A program made the translations under genes and the position numbers. Positions 8,491 through 17,339 of a stretch of DNA of 64,000 nucleotides are shown piece by piece. Position 1 is the stretch's first letter. Every line of letters starts with the position of its first letter. The DNA comes from Arenibacter certesii DSM 19833 (lineage in GTDB: Bacteria > Bacteroidota > Bacteroidia > Flavobacteriales > Flavobacteriaceae), in contig NZ_AUCB01000008.1 in NCBI RefSeq assembly GCF_000429545.1, positions 1 to 64,000 on the forward strand, in the 5' to 3' direction. The notes under the pieces were generated by a model that saw only the letters and a list, made by a program, of their open reading frames with translations, did not search any database and had not been told where the DNA came from.

Positions 8491-8523
8491 TTGTTTTTCC
8501 GTATTTTTACCTGACTTATTTTG
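8491..8523 (+). promoter_or_regulatory. Possible promoter of the Crp/Fnr gene
   Basis: TTG at 8491-8493, a 22-base spacer, then TTATTTTG at 8516-8523, one base off the Bacteroidota TAnnTTTG element. An imperfect dyad GTTGA-N10-TCAAC (8455-8474) lies upstream. Weak candidate. Confidence 0.3.
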
Positions 8524-8625
8524 AGATTTATTAGGTTCTCTATCTGATTTCCCCCCTTTTTGTTTTTTTACTTACTTTTTTTTACTGCATAGAAAAGGAA
8601 TTCCACCAGAATTAAAATCAAAAAT

Positions 8626-9327
8626 ATGGATGCAATAAAGTCTACTGAATATTTTAAAAAAATACGAGACAACAACCTCTTCACTGATATTAATGATAAA
8701 TCGCTGTTGGAGCTAATCGCCATTGCTAATCCATGTTATTGGCCAGAAAGGACTTGCATTCTACAGTCCGACCAAGAATTACATAAATTTTATATCATTA
8801 CATTGGGTATTGTAAAGGCATACGACTACGATTCCATCAATGATAGGGAAATAGTACTTTCTTTATTGACCGAAAACGATGTTTTAAATGTTTGTTCATT
8901 AATCGGCGAGGGAAGCACTAGCCTATACTATGAAACGCTAATTCCTACGGAAGTCCTTTATATTCCATTGAACCGAATGCGAGAATGGTCCTTAAAAAAT
9001 CCGCTGTTTTTTAAGCAAATATTAGTCTATGTTTTAAAAAAAATGAATCACTTAGAAGATGTGGTATCTGATATCTGCCTCAAGGATACCTCAACACGAT
9101 TGGCTAAACTATTGTTACAGTACACCAATAAATCCACCAATAAAATAGAAACGATAGACGGCTTTACCCATAATCAGTTGGCAGGATTAATCGGAACAAC
9201 ACGAGCAGTATTAAATAGGCATCTTCAAGAATTTAAGGAAGAGGGTATATTGGATATTAGAAGAAAGCATATTGAAATTATTGATTCCACCCTTCTTTAC
9301 AAGAAAGCATCCCATTTCAGTTTCTAA
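8626..9327 (+). CDS. Crp/Fnr-family transcriptional regulator
   Basis: Protein of 233 residues with an N-terminal cyclic-nucleotide-binding-like beta-roll (about 15-135) and a C-terminal winged helix-turn-helix (about 160-222). The HTH reads HNQLAGLIGTTRAVLNRHLQEF, matching the Crp recognition-helix layout. The N-terminal Cys cluster of a true FNR iron-sulfur sensor is absent: the Cys residues (C37, C44 and later ones) are scattered. Some contacts typical of cAMP binding are also not evident. The effector is therefore unknown. It is a single-gene unit and may regulate itself or neighbours such as the exported protein that follows. Confidence 0.9.
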   Translation: MDAIKSTEYFKKIRDNNLFTDINDKSLLELIAIANPCYWPERTCILQSDQELHKFYIITLGIVKAYDYDSINDREIVLSLLTENDVLNVCSLIGEGSTSLYYETLIPTEVLYIPLNRMREWSLKNPLFFKQILVYVLKKMNHLEDVVSDICLKDTSTRLAKLLLQYTNKSTNKIETIDGFTHNQLAGLIGTTRAVLNRHLQEFKEEGILDIRRKHIEIIDSTLLYKKASHFSF

Positions 9328-9395
9328 TAGATGCCTACACTATTTCACCCTGTTAATATTATAATAAAGCGTATGTAGGTGCTACCTAAGTAGCA

Positions 9396-9424
9396 TTGTA
9401 CTAGGGTCCAAATTGGTATTTTTA
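9396..9424 (+). promoter_or_regulatory. Promoter upstream of the PepSY-like gene
   Basis: TTG at 9396-9398, an 18-base spacer, TATTTTTA at 9417-9424: close to TTG-N19-TAnnTTTG with one mismatch in the last base. It lies 30 bases before the start codon at 9454. Confidence 0.5.
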
Positions 9425-9453
9425 AGATATACGAATCATAAAAATCATCAATC

Positions 9454-9996
9454 ATGAAAAAATCATTTATTTTAATCGCACTAATGGGATTCATTTCTAT
9501 TGGATTTTCACAAACCAACGGAAATAAAGAAGACAATCATGACGAACATAGTAATGCGTTTGAATTAGAAGGCGTGACTATCAGTCCAATATCTAACCTA
9601 GTCTACCACAATATGGTAAGTAACGAAGCTACACCTGAATTTGTACAAAACCTACAAAAAGAGGTCGCTAATTACGATGTAACCGAAGACCCAAATTTTG
9701 ACGGGAATTACGATGATTATAAGGTTATTTTCTCTCAGACCAATGGCAGGATAATTGCAACCTATGATGCTGAAGGAAAAGTACTTTCCACCATTGAGAA
9801 ATTTAAAAATGTTACTCCACCTAATTCTGTGCGGGACGAGATATACAAACAATATCCAGATTGGATTATTCAAAAAGATATCTATAGAGTAACCTATTTT
9901 AAGGATAAGGGTGTTAATAAGACCTACCAAGTTCAGGTCCAGAATGGAAATAGCAAGAAAAATCTAAGAGTAGACTATACCGGTGAAATCCATTAA
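9454..9996 (+). CDS. Exported PepSY/BLIP-like protein of unknown function
   Basis: Protein of 180 residues with a clear signal peptide (MKKSFILIALMGFISIGFSQ, cleavage likely before or at the Gln). The mature part has strands reading DYKVIFSQTNGRIIATYD, EGKVLSTIEKFKNV and VRDEIYKQYPDWIIQKDIYRVTYF, a pattern like PepSY-like/beta-lactamase-inhibitor folds where a strand pair is followed by a helix containing a YPDW-type motif. I would place it in that fold class but do not recognise a named family. It has its own promoter and terminator, so it is monocistronic. A short His/Asp/Glu-rich stretch follows the signal peptide. No enzyme motif is visible. Confidence 0.75.
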   Translation: MKKSFILIALMGFISIGFSQTNGNKEDNHDEHSNAFELEGVTISPISNLVYHNMVSNEATPEFVQNLQKEVANYDVTEDPNFDGNYDDYKVIFSQTNGRIIATYDAEGKVLSTIEKFKNVTPPNSVRDEIYKQYPDWIIQKDIYRVTYFKDKGVNKTYQVQVQNGNSKKNLRVDYTGEIH

Positions 9997-10013
9997 AGTT
10001 TTAATAAAAAAAG

Positions 10014-10048
10014 ATCCTGTATATTTAATTATGTTCAGGATGTTTTTT
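10014..10048 (+). terminator. Terminator of the PepSY-like gene
   Basis: ATCCTG (10014-10019) pairs with CAGGAT (10036-10041), followed by G and six T. The stem is short with a 16-base loop. Confidence 0.6.
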
Positions 10049-10239
10049 ATTATAATATAGAAAGTCAATTACCTTTGTGTAACCCTTGAAGCATTAAACG
10101 AAAATGACGATACCCTTTTATAGCAACTGAATGCAACTGTAAGGTAAGCGTTTCAATATTCAAAACTCAACTAATGTGCAAAACGGGATAATCCTTTTTT
10201 AAGTGAAAAATAAGTGGCACCTAACGTTCCCTTTATTTC

Positions 10240-11187
10240 CTACATCTTACTCTCTAGGGATTGCACCTTTGAATAATATTGTATTTTTCTACTGGTGTAG
10301 GTATTATTTGGAGTTACAATTTGTCTAATCCAGTTCTTTTTTTCACCCCCGTCATACTGGTAGTGGTAATTTTTCTCCATATTCGATTTTCCGCTTTTTA
10401 CTTTCTCAGCAATTAGATCTCCTTGGAGGTTGTATTCGTAGGTCTTATTTTCTATTGGCTCAAAAGAGTTTTTAGCCCTATTGAAGGTGAAATTAATTTC
10501 CGATAGCAGATTGCCCCTACTATTAAAAGTTTGCTCCAACGCCTTATACGGCTCTCCTTCTAGAAATTCTTTTGTAAGTATTATTTTTTGCTTGCTTAGC
10601 TTATCTCCTTCCCTTACCGAAGTCCTTATAGATTTTAAAATAACTTCATCTAAATAATGCGTTTCAGTCAATTCACCATTGTTCTCTTCATAAGTTATTA
10701 TAGTTTCATCTATCCCCCTGTCATTAATTCTCTTAATAGTTATCAGTTTTCCCTCCTCGTCATAACCATATTCATACTGATCTAAAAACTCCTTATTATA
10801 GGAAATAATCCTTTCGGTTATTTTTTTACCATCGGTGGTATCAATTGCGTAAAGATTGGCAATGGATGTATTTGGCACAAAGACTCCATCCCTGTAATTC
10901 TCCAACCGTTTCTCTAATAAAACAGTGTCTTTTATTTTGTATAATGTAATATCATAATCTCCTTCATTATAACGCGTAATGGCTTTTGTAAGTATTCCTT
11001 GTCTATTAAATTGGTATTCTTCCTTCCCATAGTTGGTAATGACCATACAGGATTTAACTGCCCCGTTTAAATTGAAATCTTGCACCCTAAACAATCTTAT
11101 TTCCTGGCCCAACATGAACATTGGGATTAAAATGGTGAAAACATTTAAAATGCTAAAAACAAAAGATGCTGCGTATTTTCTTACCAT
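10240..11187 (-). CDS. Exported YD-repeat-like protein of unknown function
   Basis: Protein of 315 residues with an N-terminal signal peptide or anchor (about 8-28). The rest is an irregular series of beta-hairpin units with Tyr, Asn, Asp and Gly: EEYQFNRQGILTKAITRYNE, YEYGYDEEGKLITIKRI, QTFNSRGNLLSEINFTFN and KTYEYNLQGDLIAEKVKS. This resembles the degenerate YD repeats (DUF-type RHS relatives) of secreted Bacteroidota proteins. There is no RHS core or toxin domain, so it is not a polymorphic toxin. No neighbour suggests a function: the nearest genes are convergent (9454) and divergent (11570). Role unknown. Confidence 0.75.
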   Translation of the reverse strand: MVRKYAASFVFSILNVFTILIPMFMLGQEIRLFRVQDFNLNGAVKSCMVITNYGKEEYQFNRQGILTKAITRYNEGDYDITLYKIKDTVLLEKRLENYRDGVFVPNTSIANLYAIDTTDGKKITERIISYNKEFLDQYEYGYDEEGKLITIKRINDRGIDETIITYEENNGELTETHYLDEVILKSIRTSVREGDKLSKQKIILTKEFLEGEPYKALEQTFNSRGNLLSEINFTFNRAKNSFEPIENKTYEYNLQGDLIAEKVKSGKSNMEKNYHYQYDGGEKKNWIRQIVTPNNTYTSRKIQYYSKVQSLESKM

Positions 11188-11569
11188 ACTACAAAATTAA
11201 CTATATAAACCCATTAAAAAAATTTAAATAAAGAGACCTTTTCTACTTTGAACGTCTAGGAATACCCAACTATAATATTAGTAAAATCAATGGTTTATGA
11301 GAAGTTTTAATTCAGAAGAAAAACTGGGTTTATTTAAAGTTTTAAAAGGGTATCCTAGGTAAAAAAATCTCCATAAAATATGGCCTTATAAGTATGATTT
11401 TGAAGATAAACGTCAAAATTGTGCAACTTACCGTATATTTGTGTTTAAAATAACCCTAAATCCAACCTTGGAATAATACAGTTTTCTCAAAATGTTTTAC
11501 GAGAGGAACGTGCGAGAATGTATATTTCTATCTCTTTTATTTAAAAATGATTTAGAAATCCGAGGTATC
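11188..11569. other. Intergenic region, 382 bases
   Basis: AT-rich divergent spacer between the YD-like gene and the second LytTR gene. It holds a TATATTTG element (11434-11441) for the rightward gene. A 21-codon frame at 11297-11362 (MRSFNSEEKLGLFKV...) is open but lacks other support. Confidence 0.5.
11434..11441 (+). promoter_or_regulatory. TAnnTTTG promoter element of the LytTR gene
   Basis: TATATTTG matches the Bacteroidota -7 consensus exactly. No TTG is found at the right distance upstream, so the -33 half is weak. It implies a leader of about 120 bases if the start is at 11570. Confidence 0.45.
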
Positions 11570-12289
11570 ATGAACCTAAGCTATATGAAAAGTAGTAAAT
11601 TAAAATGTGTCCTAATCGAGGATTCTGCAATGCAGAGACGTACCATTTCTAAGCTAATTAAAGATAATACCTCTTTATTTTATTTAGATGAATTTAGAAA
11701 CGGACAGGAAGCTAAAGTTTTTTTGGCCGATAATGATGTTGATCTAATTTTCTTAGATATTGAAATGCCTATTGTTAACGGTTTTGATCTTTTGGAATCC
11801 TTGGAGGAAAAACCACAGATAATTGTAATTTCTGCCAGTGCCCATCACGCAATGAAAGCTTTTGACTACAATGTTGCAGATTATTTACAAAAACCTGTAG
11901 ATAAAAAAAGATTTGATAATGCTGTAAAAAAGGCACTTACCAATTTCAGACTAGAAAACATCGAAGAGACGGAGCAAGATTTCATCTATATAAACCACCA
12001 ATTAAAAAACACCAAACTTATTCTAAATGATATTTTATGGGTAGAGGCGTATGGTGATTATATAAAGATAATCTCCAAAGACAAAAATATGCTCATTCTT
12101 TCTACCATGAAAGCTTTTAATGACCAATTACCTTCAGACAAATTTTTGCGGATACATAAATCATTTATAGTCAATTTAGATAAAATTGATAAGTTTAATG
12201 GCTCCAGTGTAGAAATAGACGGAAAGATAATCCCACTTAGCAGACATAAGAAAGAATTACTACAAAATGCTTTGGTCGTTGTAGAGTAA
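11570..12289 (+). CDS. LytTR-family response regulator
   Basis: Response regulator of 239 residues. Receiver domain at about 11-128: acidic pair E17-D18, phosphoacceptor D63 in FLDIEMP, Ser/Ala in VISASAH, Lys108 in DYLQKPV. LytTR DNA-binding domain at about 140-237, with FIYINHQLKN, WVEAYGDYIKI and FLRIHKSFIVN. The ATG at 11570 is preferred: CGAGG lies 5-9 bases before it, and translation from the open frame's first ATG (11492) would add 26 residues that do not belong to the receiver domain. M6 (11585) is another option. No kinase is adjacent, so partner and targets are unknown. A terminator follows at once, so the gene is monocistronic. Confidence 0.9.
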   Translation: MNLSYMKSSKLKCVLIEDSAMQRRTISKLIKDNTSLFYLDEFRNGQEAKVFLADNDVDLIFLDIEMPIVNGFDLLESLEEKPQIIVISASAHHAMKAFDYNVADYLQKPVDKKRFDNAVKKALTNFRLENIEETEQDFIYINHQLKNTKLILNDILWVEAYGDYIKIISKDKNMLILSTMKAFNDQLPSDKFLRIHKSFIVNLDKIDKFNGSSVEIDGKIIPLSRHKKELLQNALVVVE

Positions 12290-12298
12290 TCTTTTAAC

Positions 12299-12329
12299 AG
12301 GCTGACCTTAATTTTTCGCAGCCTTTTTT
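12299..12329 (+). terminator. Terminator of the second LytTR gene
   Basis: AGGCTG (12299-12304) pairs with CAGCCT (12319-12324), followed by a T-run; it begins ten bases after the stop codon. Confidence 0.75.
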
Positions 12330-12524
12330 ATATCTATTCAATGCGGCATCAAGGACCATTTTTGGATATGCAAGATGAAAGCGTGGTTTCAGTCAACTAT
12401 ATATAAAATAGACGAAATCTTTAAAGGCCAGCAAATCCATTTAACAAGTAAGACCAACATTTTTTTTTAAAGGATGACAAAGGTCAGGTATATATATTCT
12501 AATTATTTTTATCTTTAACCCTAA

Positions 12525-12923
12525 ATGGGCAAATTATTTTCCATAGCGCTATCCTCATTGCTTTTAATCCAAAGCCTACACATGGATATGGTGAATTTTT
12601 CGCAGTTAAATGAGTTTTTTTCTCATGCCCAATTCCACAAGCAGAAATACGGGGATAATTTAATCGATTTTGTTTCCAAGCATTACGGCGCACAAAAGGA
12701 ACAACATCATAGGGAGCATCAAGAGGAGCACAAAGATCATGAAAGCCTACCTTTTAATCATCAATCCTGTATACACGCTGTTACTGCCTTTGTTTTAAAC
12801 GAAGCTCCAGCTATATTGTTAAAAACTCCTCCTGCATTTGATTCCACTTCTGGCTATTTTTATCAGGAATCCTATGAACAGATATCTAATACCGACATCT
12901 TTCAACCTCCTAAGCACGCATAA
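12525..12923 (+). CDS. His-rich exported protein, head of metal-efflux operon
   Basis: Protein of 132 residues. The N-terminus is a hydrophobic signal-like segment (about 3-18). In the centre His residues are packed at 61, 62, 65, 69, 72, 79 and 84 with several Glu and Cys82, a composition typical of metal-binding periplasmic proteins. I do not recognise a named family, though small His-rich proteins often precede CzcA genes in flavobacteria. It lies 68 bases ahead of the CzcA-type pump on the same strand, so a metal chaperone or sensor role is likely but inferred. The C-terminus ends FQPPKHA. Confidence 0.75.
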   Translation: MGKLFSIALSSLLLIQSLHMDMVNFSQLNEFFSHAQFHKQKYGDNLIDFVSKHYGAQKEQHHREHQEEHKDHESLPFNHQSCIHAVTAFVLNEAPAILLKTPPAFDSTSGYFYQESYEQISNTDIFQPPKHA

Positions 12924-12991
12924 TTCATTTTAAGTATTTTTTAAAAAATCGAGCTATATCCCATAGCTTGAAAACCTTTTATATATGAATT

Positions 12992-15900
12992 ATGCTATCC
13001 AATATTATTCAATTCAGTTTAAAGAATAAATTAATTATTCTTTTACTTACCTTATTTATTATCGGTTTTGGGCTCTATTCCATTACTCAGATCCCTATTG
13101 GGGCTGTCCCTGATATTACCAATAATCAAGTACAAGTTATTACCACCTCCAAAAACCTGTCTACCCAAGATATGGAACAGTTTATAACCTATCCGGTGGA
13201 GTTGGAAATGGCCAATTTACCAGGAGTAAAGGAAATACGTTCCGTCTCCAAATTTGGTCTTTCCGTAGTCACTATTGTTTTTGAGGAAAAAATGGGTACG
13301 TTTTTGCCCCGCCAATTGATCTCAGAAAAATTAATATCAGCTTCCGAAAAAATACCTGAAGGATTTGGAACCCCGGAAATGGGTCCCATTACTACTGGCT
13401 TGGGAGAAATCTATCAATATATCTTGGATACCAAACCAGGTTATGAAGATACATATTCCCTTATGGAATTAAGGACCATTCAGGATTGGGTGGTAAAAAG
13501 GCAACTTTCGGGAATTCCTGGTGTTGTGGAAGTGAATACGTGGGGCGGTCAGCTGAAACAATATGAAGTAGCCATCAACACCAATAAGTTACATGCGATG
13601 AATATTTCCATATCCGATATTTTTACGGCCTTGGAAAAAAATAACAGTGTAACTGGAGGTGGATATATAGAAAAAGCAAATCAGGCTTACTTTATTCGAG
13701 GAGAAGGATTAATCTCTTCCTTAGATGACCTCAGAAATATCGCGATAAAAACTACCAATTCACTACCTATCTATATTAAGGATGTTGCGGAAGTTAGTTT
13801 TGGGAGCGCTACACGCTTCGGAGCCATTACTGGAAACGGTGAGGGCGAGAAGGTGCTAGGTCAAATTATGATGCTAAAAGATGCTAATTCTAAAAAAGTA
13901 ATCGATGCCATTCACGAGCGAATTGATCTCATTTCTGAATCCTTGCCCGAAGGTGTTTTTATTAACGGATTCTTAGAAAGGAACGAGCTCATTCAAAAAA
14001 CAACCTACACCATTTCTGAGAACCTCATCTTAGGATGTTTAATCGTGATTTTTGTAGTGGTGTTACTACTGGGGAATTTTCGATCTGGATTAGTAGTTGC
14101 GTCTGTAATTCCTCTTTGTTTATTGTTTGCACTCTCCATGATGTATATTTTTAATGTAGATGCCAACCTAATGAGCTTAGGAGCTATAGATTTTGGAATA
14201 ATCATAGACGGTGCAGTAATTATTGTAGAAACCATTGCGTTTCAAATGACCACAAAGAGACACGAACTCGCCCATGTTGCCATAGGTCAAAAACAAGCTT
14301 TGAAAAATAAGATTACATTTCATGGGGCATCTAAAATGATGAATTCGGCCATATTTGGTCAGTTAATCATACTTATTGTCTTTATCCCTATTCTCTCTCT
14401 TAGTGGAATAGAGGGAAAGATGTTTAAACCAATGGCGCTTACGTTTAGCTTTGCATTACTGGGCGCCATGTTGTTATGTTTCACCTATGTACCTGTAGCT
14501 GCTTCCTTATGGATTAAGCCTGCAAACACTTCACCAAAAAATATTTCGGTGAGACTAATGACTTTTTTCAATAGTGTTTACGATCCGGTGATTATATGGG
14601 CATTTAAGCAAAAAAGAGTGGTATTGTCCATATCTGCTCTACTCTTGGCCGCGTCTATCTATTTGTTCACTACCATGGGAGGTGAATTTGTCCCCACCTT
14701 GGATGAAGGCGATTTTGTGATACAACCCGTATTAAAAACAGGAACTTCATTAAGTAAAACTGTTGAAATTACTACTAGAATAGAACAGATACTGTTAGAT
14801 AATTTCCCTGAAGTTAAACAGGTGATAACTAGAATTGGTGCGGCAGAAGTACCAACAGATCCTATGTCTATGGAAGAAAGTGATGTTATCATAACCCTTA
14901 AAAATAGAAAAGAGTGGGTTTCCGCTGACTCTAAAGATGAGTTAGCTGATAAATTTAAGGAAGCGCTGTCCGTGATTCCAGGAATGGAGGTGGAATTTAC
15001 CCAGCCTATTGAAATGCGCTTTAATGAATTAATCACCGGTGTACGTGCAGATATTGCTATAAAAATTTTTGGGGAAGACCTAGACATCCTACAATCCAAG
15101 GGCAATGAGATAAAAAACCTCATTCAGGATGTGGAAGGTGCAGCGGACATAATCGTTGAAAAAGTAGCTGGACTACCACAAATGAATGTTAAGTTTAATA
15201 GGGCTAAAATTGCCAGATATGGCCTTAATATTGCCGATTTGAACCAAATTATTTCTATGGGCTTTGCCGGGACCAATCTTGGTAGTGTCTTTGAAGGAGA
15301 ACAACGATTTGACCTGACCCTTAGATTAGATGCCAAAAGCAGAAACGATATCTCTAACCTCAAAAACCTATATGTAGACACCCCTACCGGCCAAAAAATT
15401 CCACTTAGTGAGCTTGCAAACATAACTTACACCCAAGGAGCAGCTAAAATCTCTAGGGACGATACTAAGCGAAGAATCGTAGTAGGCGTGAACGTAAGAA
15501 ATAGGGATTTACAATCAGTGGTGGATGATGTTCAGCAACTTATAGATACCGAGATAAAACTGCCCGTGGGGTATACAATTGATTATGGTGGTCAGTTTGA
15601 AAACTTACAAAGTGCCAAGGATCGATTGTTAATAGCAGTTCCCGTAGCATTAATACTAATATTCATATTGCTATACTTTGCTTTTAAATCCGTAAAAGAC
15701 GCATTATTAATCTATTCCGCTATTCCATTGTCCGCAGTAGGAGGAATTATATTACTATGGATTAGGGATATGCCTTTTAGTATTTCTGCAGGAGTTGGTT
15801 TTATAGCCCTATTCGGGATTGCCGTTTTAAACGGTATTGTACTTATAGAACATTTTAAAGAGTTAAAACATCAAGGAATGGAACATTCGGATCAGCTTAT

Positions 15901-17329
15901 TATACAAGGAACTAAGGACAGATTGCGGGCAGTGCTACTTACGGCGTCGGCCGCAGCACTAGGCTTCTTACCTATGGCTATCTCTACAAATGTAGGAGCA
16001 GAAGTACAACGGCCATTGGCCACTGTAGTAATTGGCGGACTCATTAGTGCTACTTTATTAACACTGGTAGTGCTCCCCATACTCTATTCTATATTCCACA
16101 GAAAGGATAATAATGATATGGAGAAACCTAAATCCAATTATAACCGTCCTATCACCGTACTACTACTTTTAATCTCCACTGGGATGTTAAACGCACAGGA
16201 GCAGGGACTAAGTTATGAGGAAATCCACAGTCTTGCACTTAAGAATAATGCCGGACTTAAAGCGGGGGATCTAAAGGTGCAGGAATCCAAAGCCCTCATA
16301 GGCAGTGCATTTAGTTTTGATAAAGCAGAAGTGTACTACCAATACGATCAAAATAATATGGCCTTTAATAATAAACCTTTAAAAGTATACGGAATACAAC
16401 AAGATATCCTTTTTCCTACCGTGTACTTTGCCGAAAAAGGAGTAAATAAGGCACAATATGAGATGCAAAATAGCACCTATGAGATAGCACTGCTCCTTTT
16501 AGAAAAGGAGGTGGCATCTACTTATCACGAGCTACAATATGCTAGGCATAAGGAAAAAACATATAATGAGCTAAATGCCATCTATGATCAATTTTCCCAT
16601 GCCGCTCAAAGAAAGTTTGAACTTGGCGAGAGCAATTACCTAGAAAAAATAACCGCTCAAGCCAAACAAAAAGAACTGCAGGCCTTGTATAAAAAAGCAA
16701 TTGAGGATTCTAAAATAGCGCTTTTTGAATTATCTAAAATTGTGCAGCCAGACTCCGTACTACGAGTAAGAAGCATGCCAATGGAAAAGTTAGAATTACA
16801 ACAAGCTAAAATAGAAGATAATGTAGGCATACTTTTTTATGAAGGCAGAAACAAACTTTTCCATGCAAAGAGCAATCTAGAGCAACAACATTTACTGCCC
16901 GATTTTAGCCTAAATTATTTTCAGGGCACCAATGCTAATCTAGGAGAAAACCTATATGGATTTCAGGTGGGACTCAAAATTCCGTTAATCTTTAGTGGTA
17001 ATGCCTCCAAAATAAAAGCAGCAAAAATAGCCAAGGATGTTGCTCGTACAGAAATGGAAGATTATACTATACGCTTAAAAACCAAATACGACTCCCTTAT
17101 GGGACAATTAAATAAATACAGGGAAGTACTTTCTTATTATGAAAACGAAGGACAAGGGCTTGCGGATGAAATTATTAAAACGGCTACTCTGAGTTATCAA
17201 AGTGGGGAAATCGATTTTTTTCAATACATCCAAAGTATGGAAAATGGGTATCAAATAACACTTAGCTATTTAGAGAACCTTAATGCCTATAATCAGACCG
17301 TCATCGCCATAAATTATCTAAACTTATAA
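12992..17329 (+). CDS. CzcA-type heavy-metal RND pump fused to TolC-like outer-membrane factor
   Basis: Protein of 1445 residues. Residues 1 to about 1040 are a complete heavy-metal-efflux RND proton antiporter: TM1 at about 11-30, large periplasmic loops and twelve membrane helices in all. The TM4 motif GAIDFGIIIDGAVIIVE holds acidic residues D400, D406 and E413, the proton/cation relay typical of CzcA/CnrA pumps for divalent Zn, Co, Cd or Ni; CusA-type pumps have a different form there. Residues about 1070-1445 are a TolC/CzcC-like outer-membrane efflux domain with its long helical repeats. The joint, starting at Met1043 (base 16118), reads like a signal peptide (PITVLLLLISTGMLNAQ, possible cleavage after A1068). 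The adaptor follows after 10 bases. Fused HME-RND/OMF genes occur in Bacteroidota. Confidence 0.93.
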   Translation: MLSNIIQFSLKNKLIILLLTLFIIGFGLYSITQIPIGAVPDITNNQVQVITTSKNLSTQDMEQFITYPVELEMANLPGVKEIRSVSKFGLSVVTIVFEEKMGTFLPRQLISEKLISASEKIPEGFGTPEMGPITTGLGEIYQYILDTKPGYEDTYSLMELRTIQDWVVKRQLSGIPGVVEVNTWGGQLKQYEVAINTNKLHAMNISISDIFTALEKNNSVTGGGYIEKANQAYFIRGEGLISSLDDLRNIAIKTTNSLPIYIKDVAEVSFGSATRFGAITGNGEGEKVLGQIMMLKDANSKKVIDAIHERIDLISESLPEGVFINGFLERNELIQKTTYTISENLILGCLIVIFVVVLLLGNFRSGLVVASVIPLCLLFALSMMYIFNVDANLMSLGAIDFGIIIDGAVIIVETIAFQMTTKRHELAHVAIGQKQALKNKITFHGASKMMNSAIFGQLIILIVFIPILSLSGIEGKMFKPMALTFSFALLGAMLLCFTYVPVAASLWIKPANTSPKNISVRLMTFFNSVYDPVIIWAFKQKRVVLSISALLLAASIYLFTTMGGEFVPTLDEGDFVIQPVLKTGTSLSKTVEITTRIEQILLDNFPEVKQVITRIGAAEVPTDPMSMEESDVIITLKNRKEWVSADSKDELADKFKEALSVIPGMEVEFTQPIEMRFNELITGVRADIAIKIFGEDLDILQSKGNEIKNLIQDVEGAADIIVEKVAGLPQMNVKFNRAKIARYGLNIADLNQIISMGFAGTNLGSVFEGEQRFDLTLRLDAKSRNDISNLKNLYVDTPTGQKIPLSELANITYTQGAAKISRDDTKRRIVVGVNVRNRDLQSVVDDVQQLIDTEIKLPVGYTIDYGGQFENLQSAKDRLLIAVPVALILIFILLYFAFKSVKDALLIYSAIPLSAVGGIILLWIRDMPFSISAGVGFIALFGIAVLNGIVLIEHFKELKHQGMEHSDQLIIQGTKDRLRAVLLTASAAALGFLPMAISTNVGAEVQRPLATVVIGGLISATLLTLVVLPILYSIFHRKDNNDMEKPKSNYNRPITVLLLLISTGMLNAQEQGLSYEEIHSLALKNNAGLKAGDLKVQESKALIGSAFSFDKAEVYYQYDQNNMAFNNKPLKVYGIQQDILFPTVYFAEKGVNKAQYEMQNSTYEIALLLLEKEVASTYHELQYARHKEKTYNELNAIYDQFSHAAQRKFELGESNYLEKITAQAKQKELQALYKKAIEDSKIALFELSKIVQPDSVLRVRSMPMEKLELQQAKIEDNVGILFYEGRNKLFHAKSNLEQQHLLPDFSLNYFQGTNANLGENLYGFQVGLKIPLIFSGNASKIKAAKIAKDVARTEMEDYTIRLKTKYDSLMGQLNKYREVLSYYENEGQGLADEIIKTATLSYQSGEIDFFQYIQSMENGYQITLSYLENLNAYNQTVIAINYLNL

Positions 17330-17339
17330 AACAACTACT

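Noticed and set aside
8626-9327. True FNR oxygen sensor
   Set aside because: The N-terminal Cys cluster needed for the iron-sulfur centre is not arranged as in FNR.
12992-17329. CusA-type copper/silver pump
   Set aside because: The TM4 segment has the DFG...D...E form of CzcA-type divalent-metal pumps.
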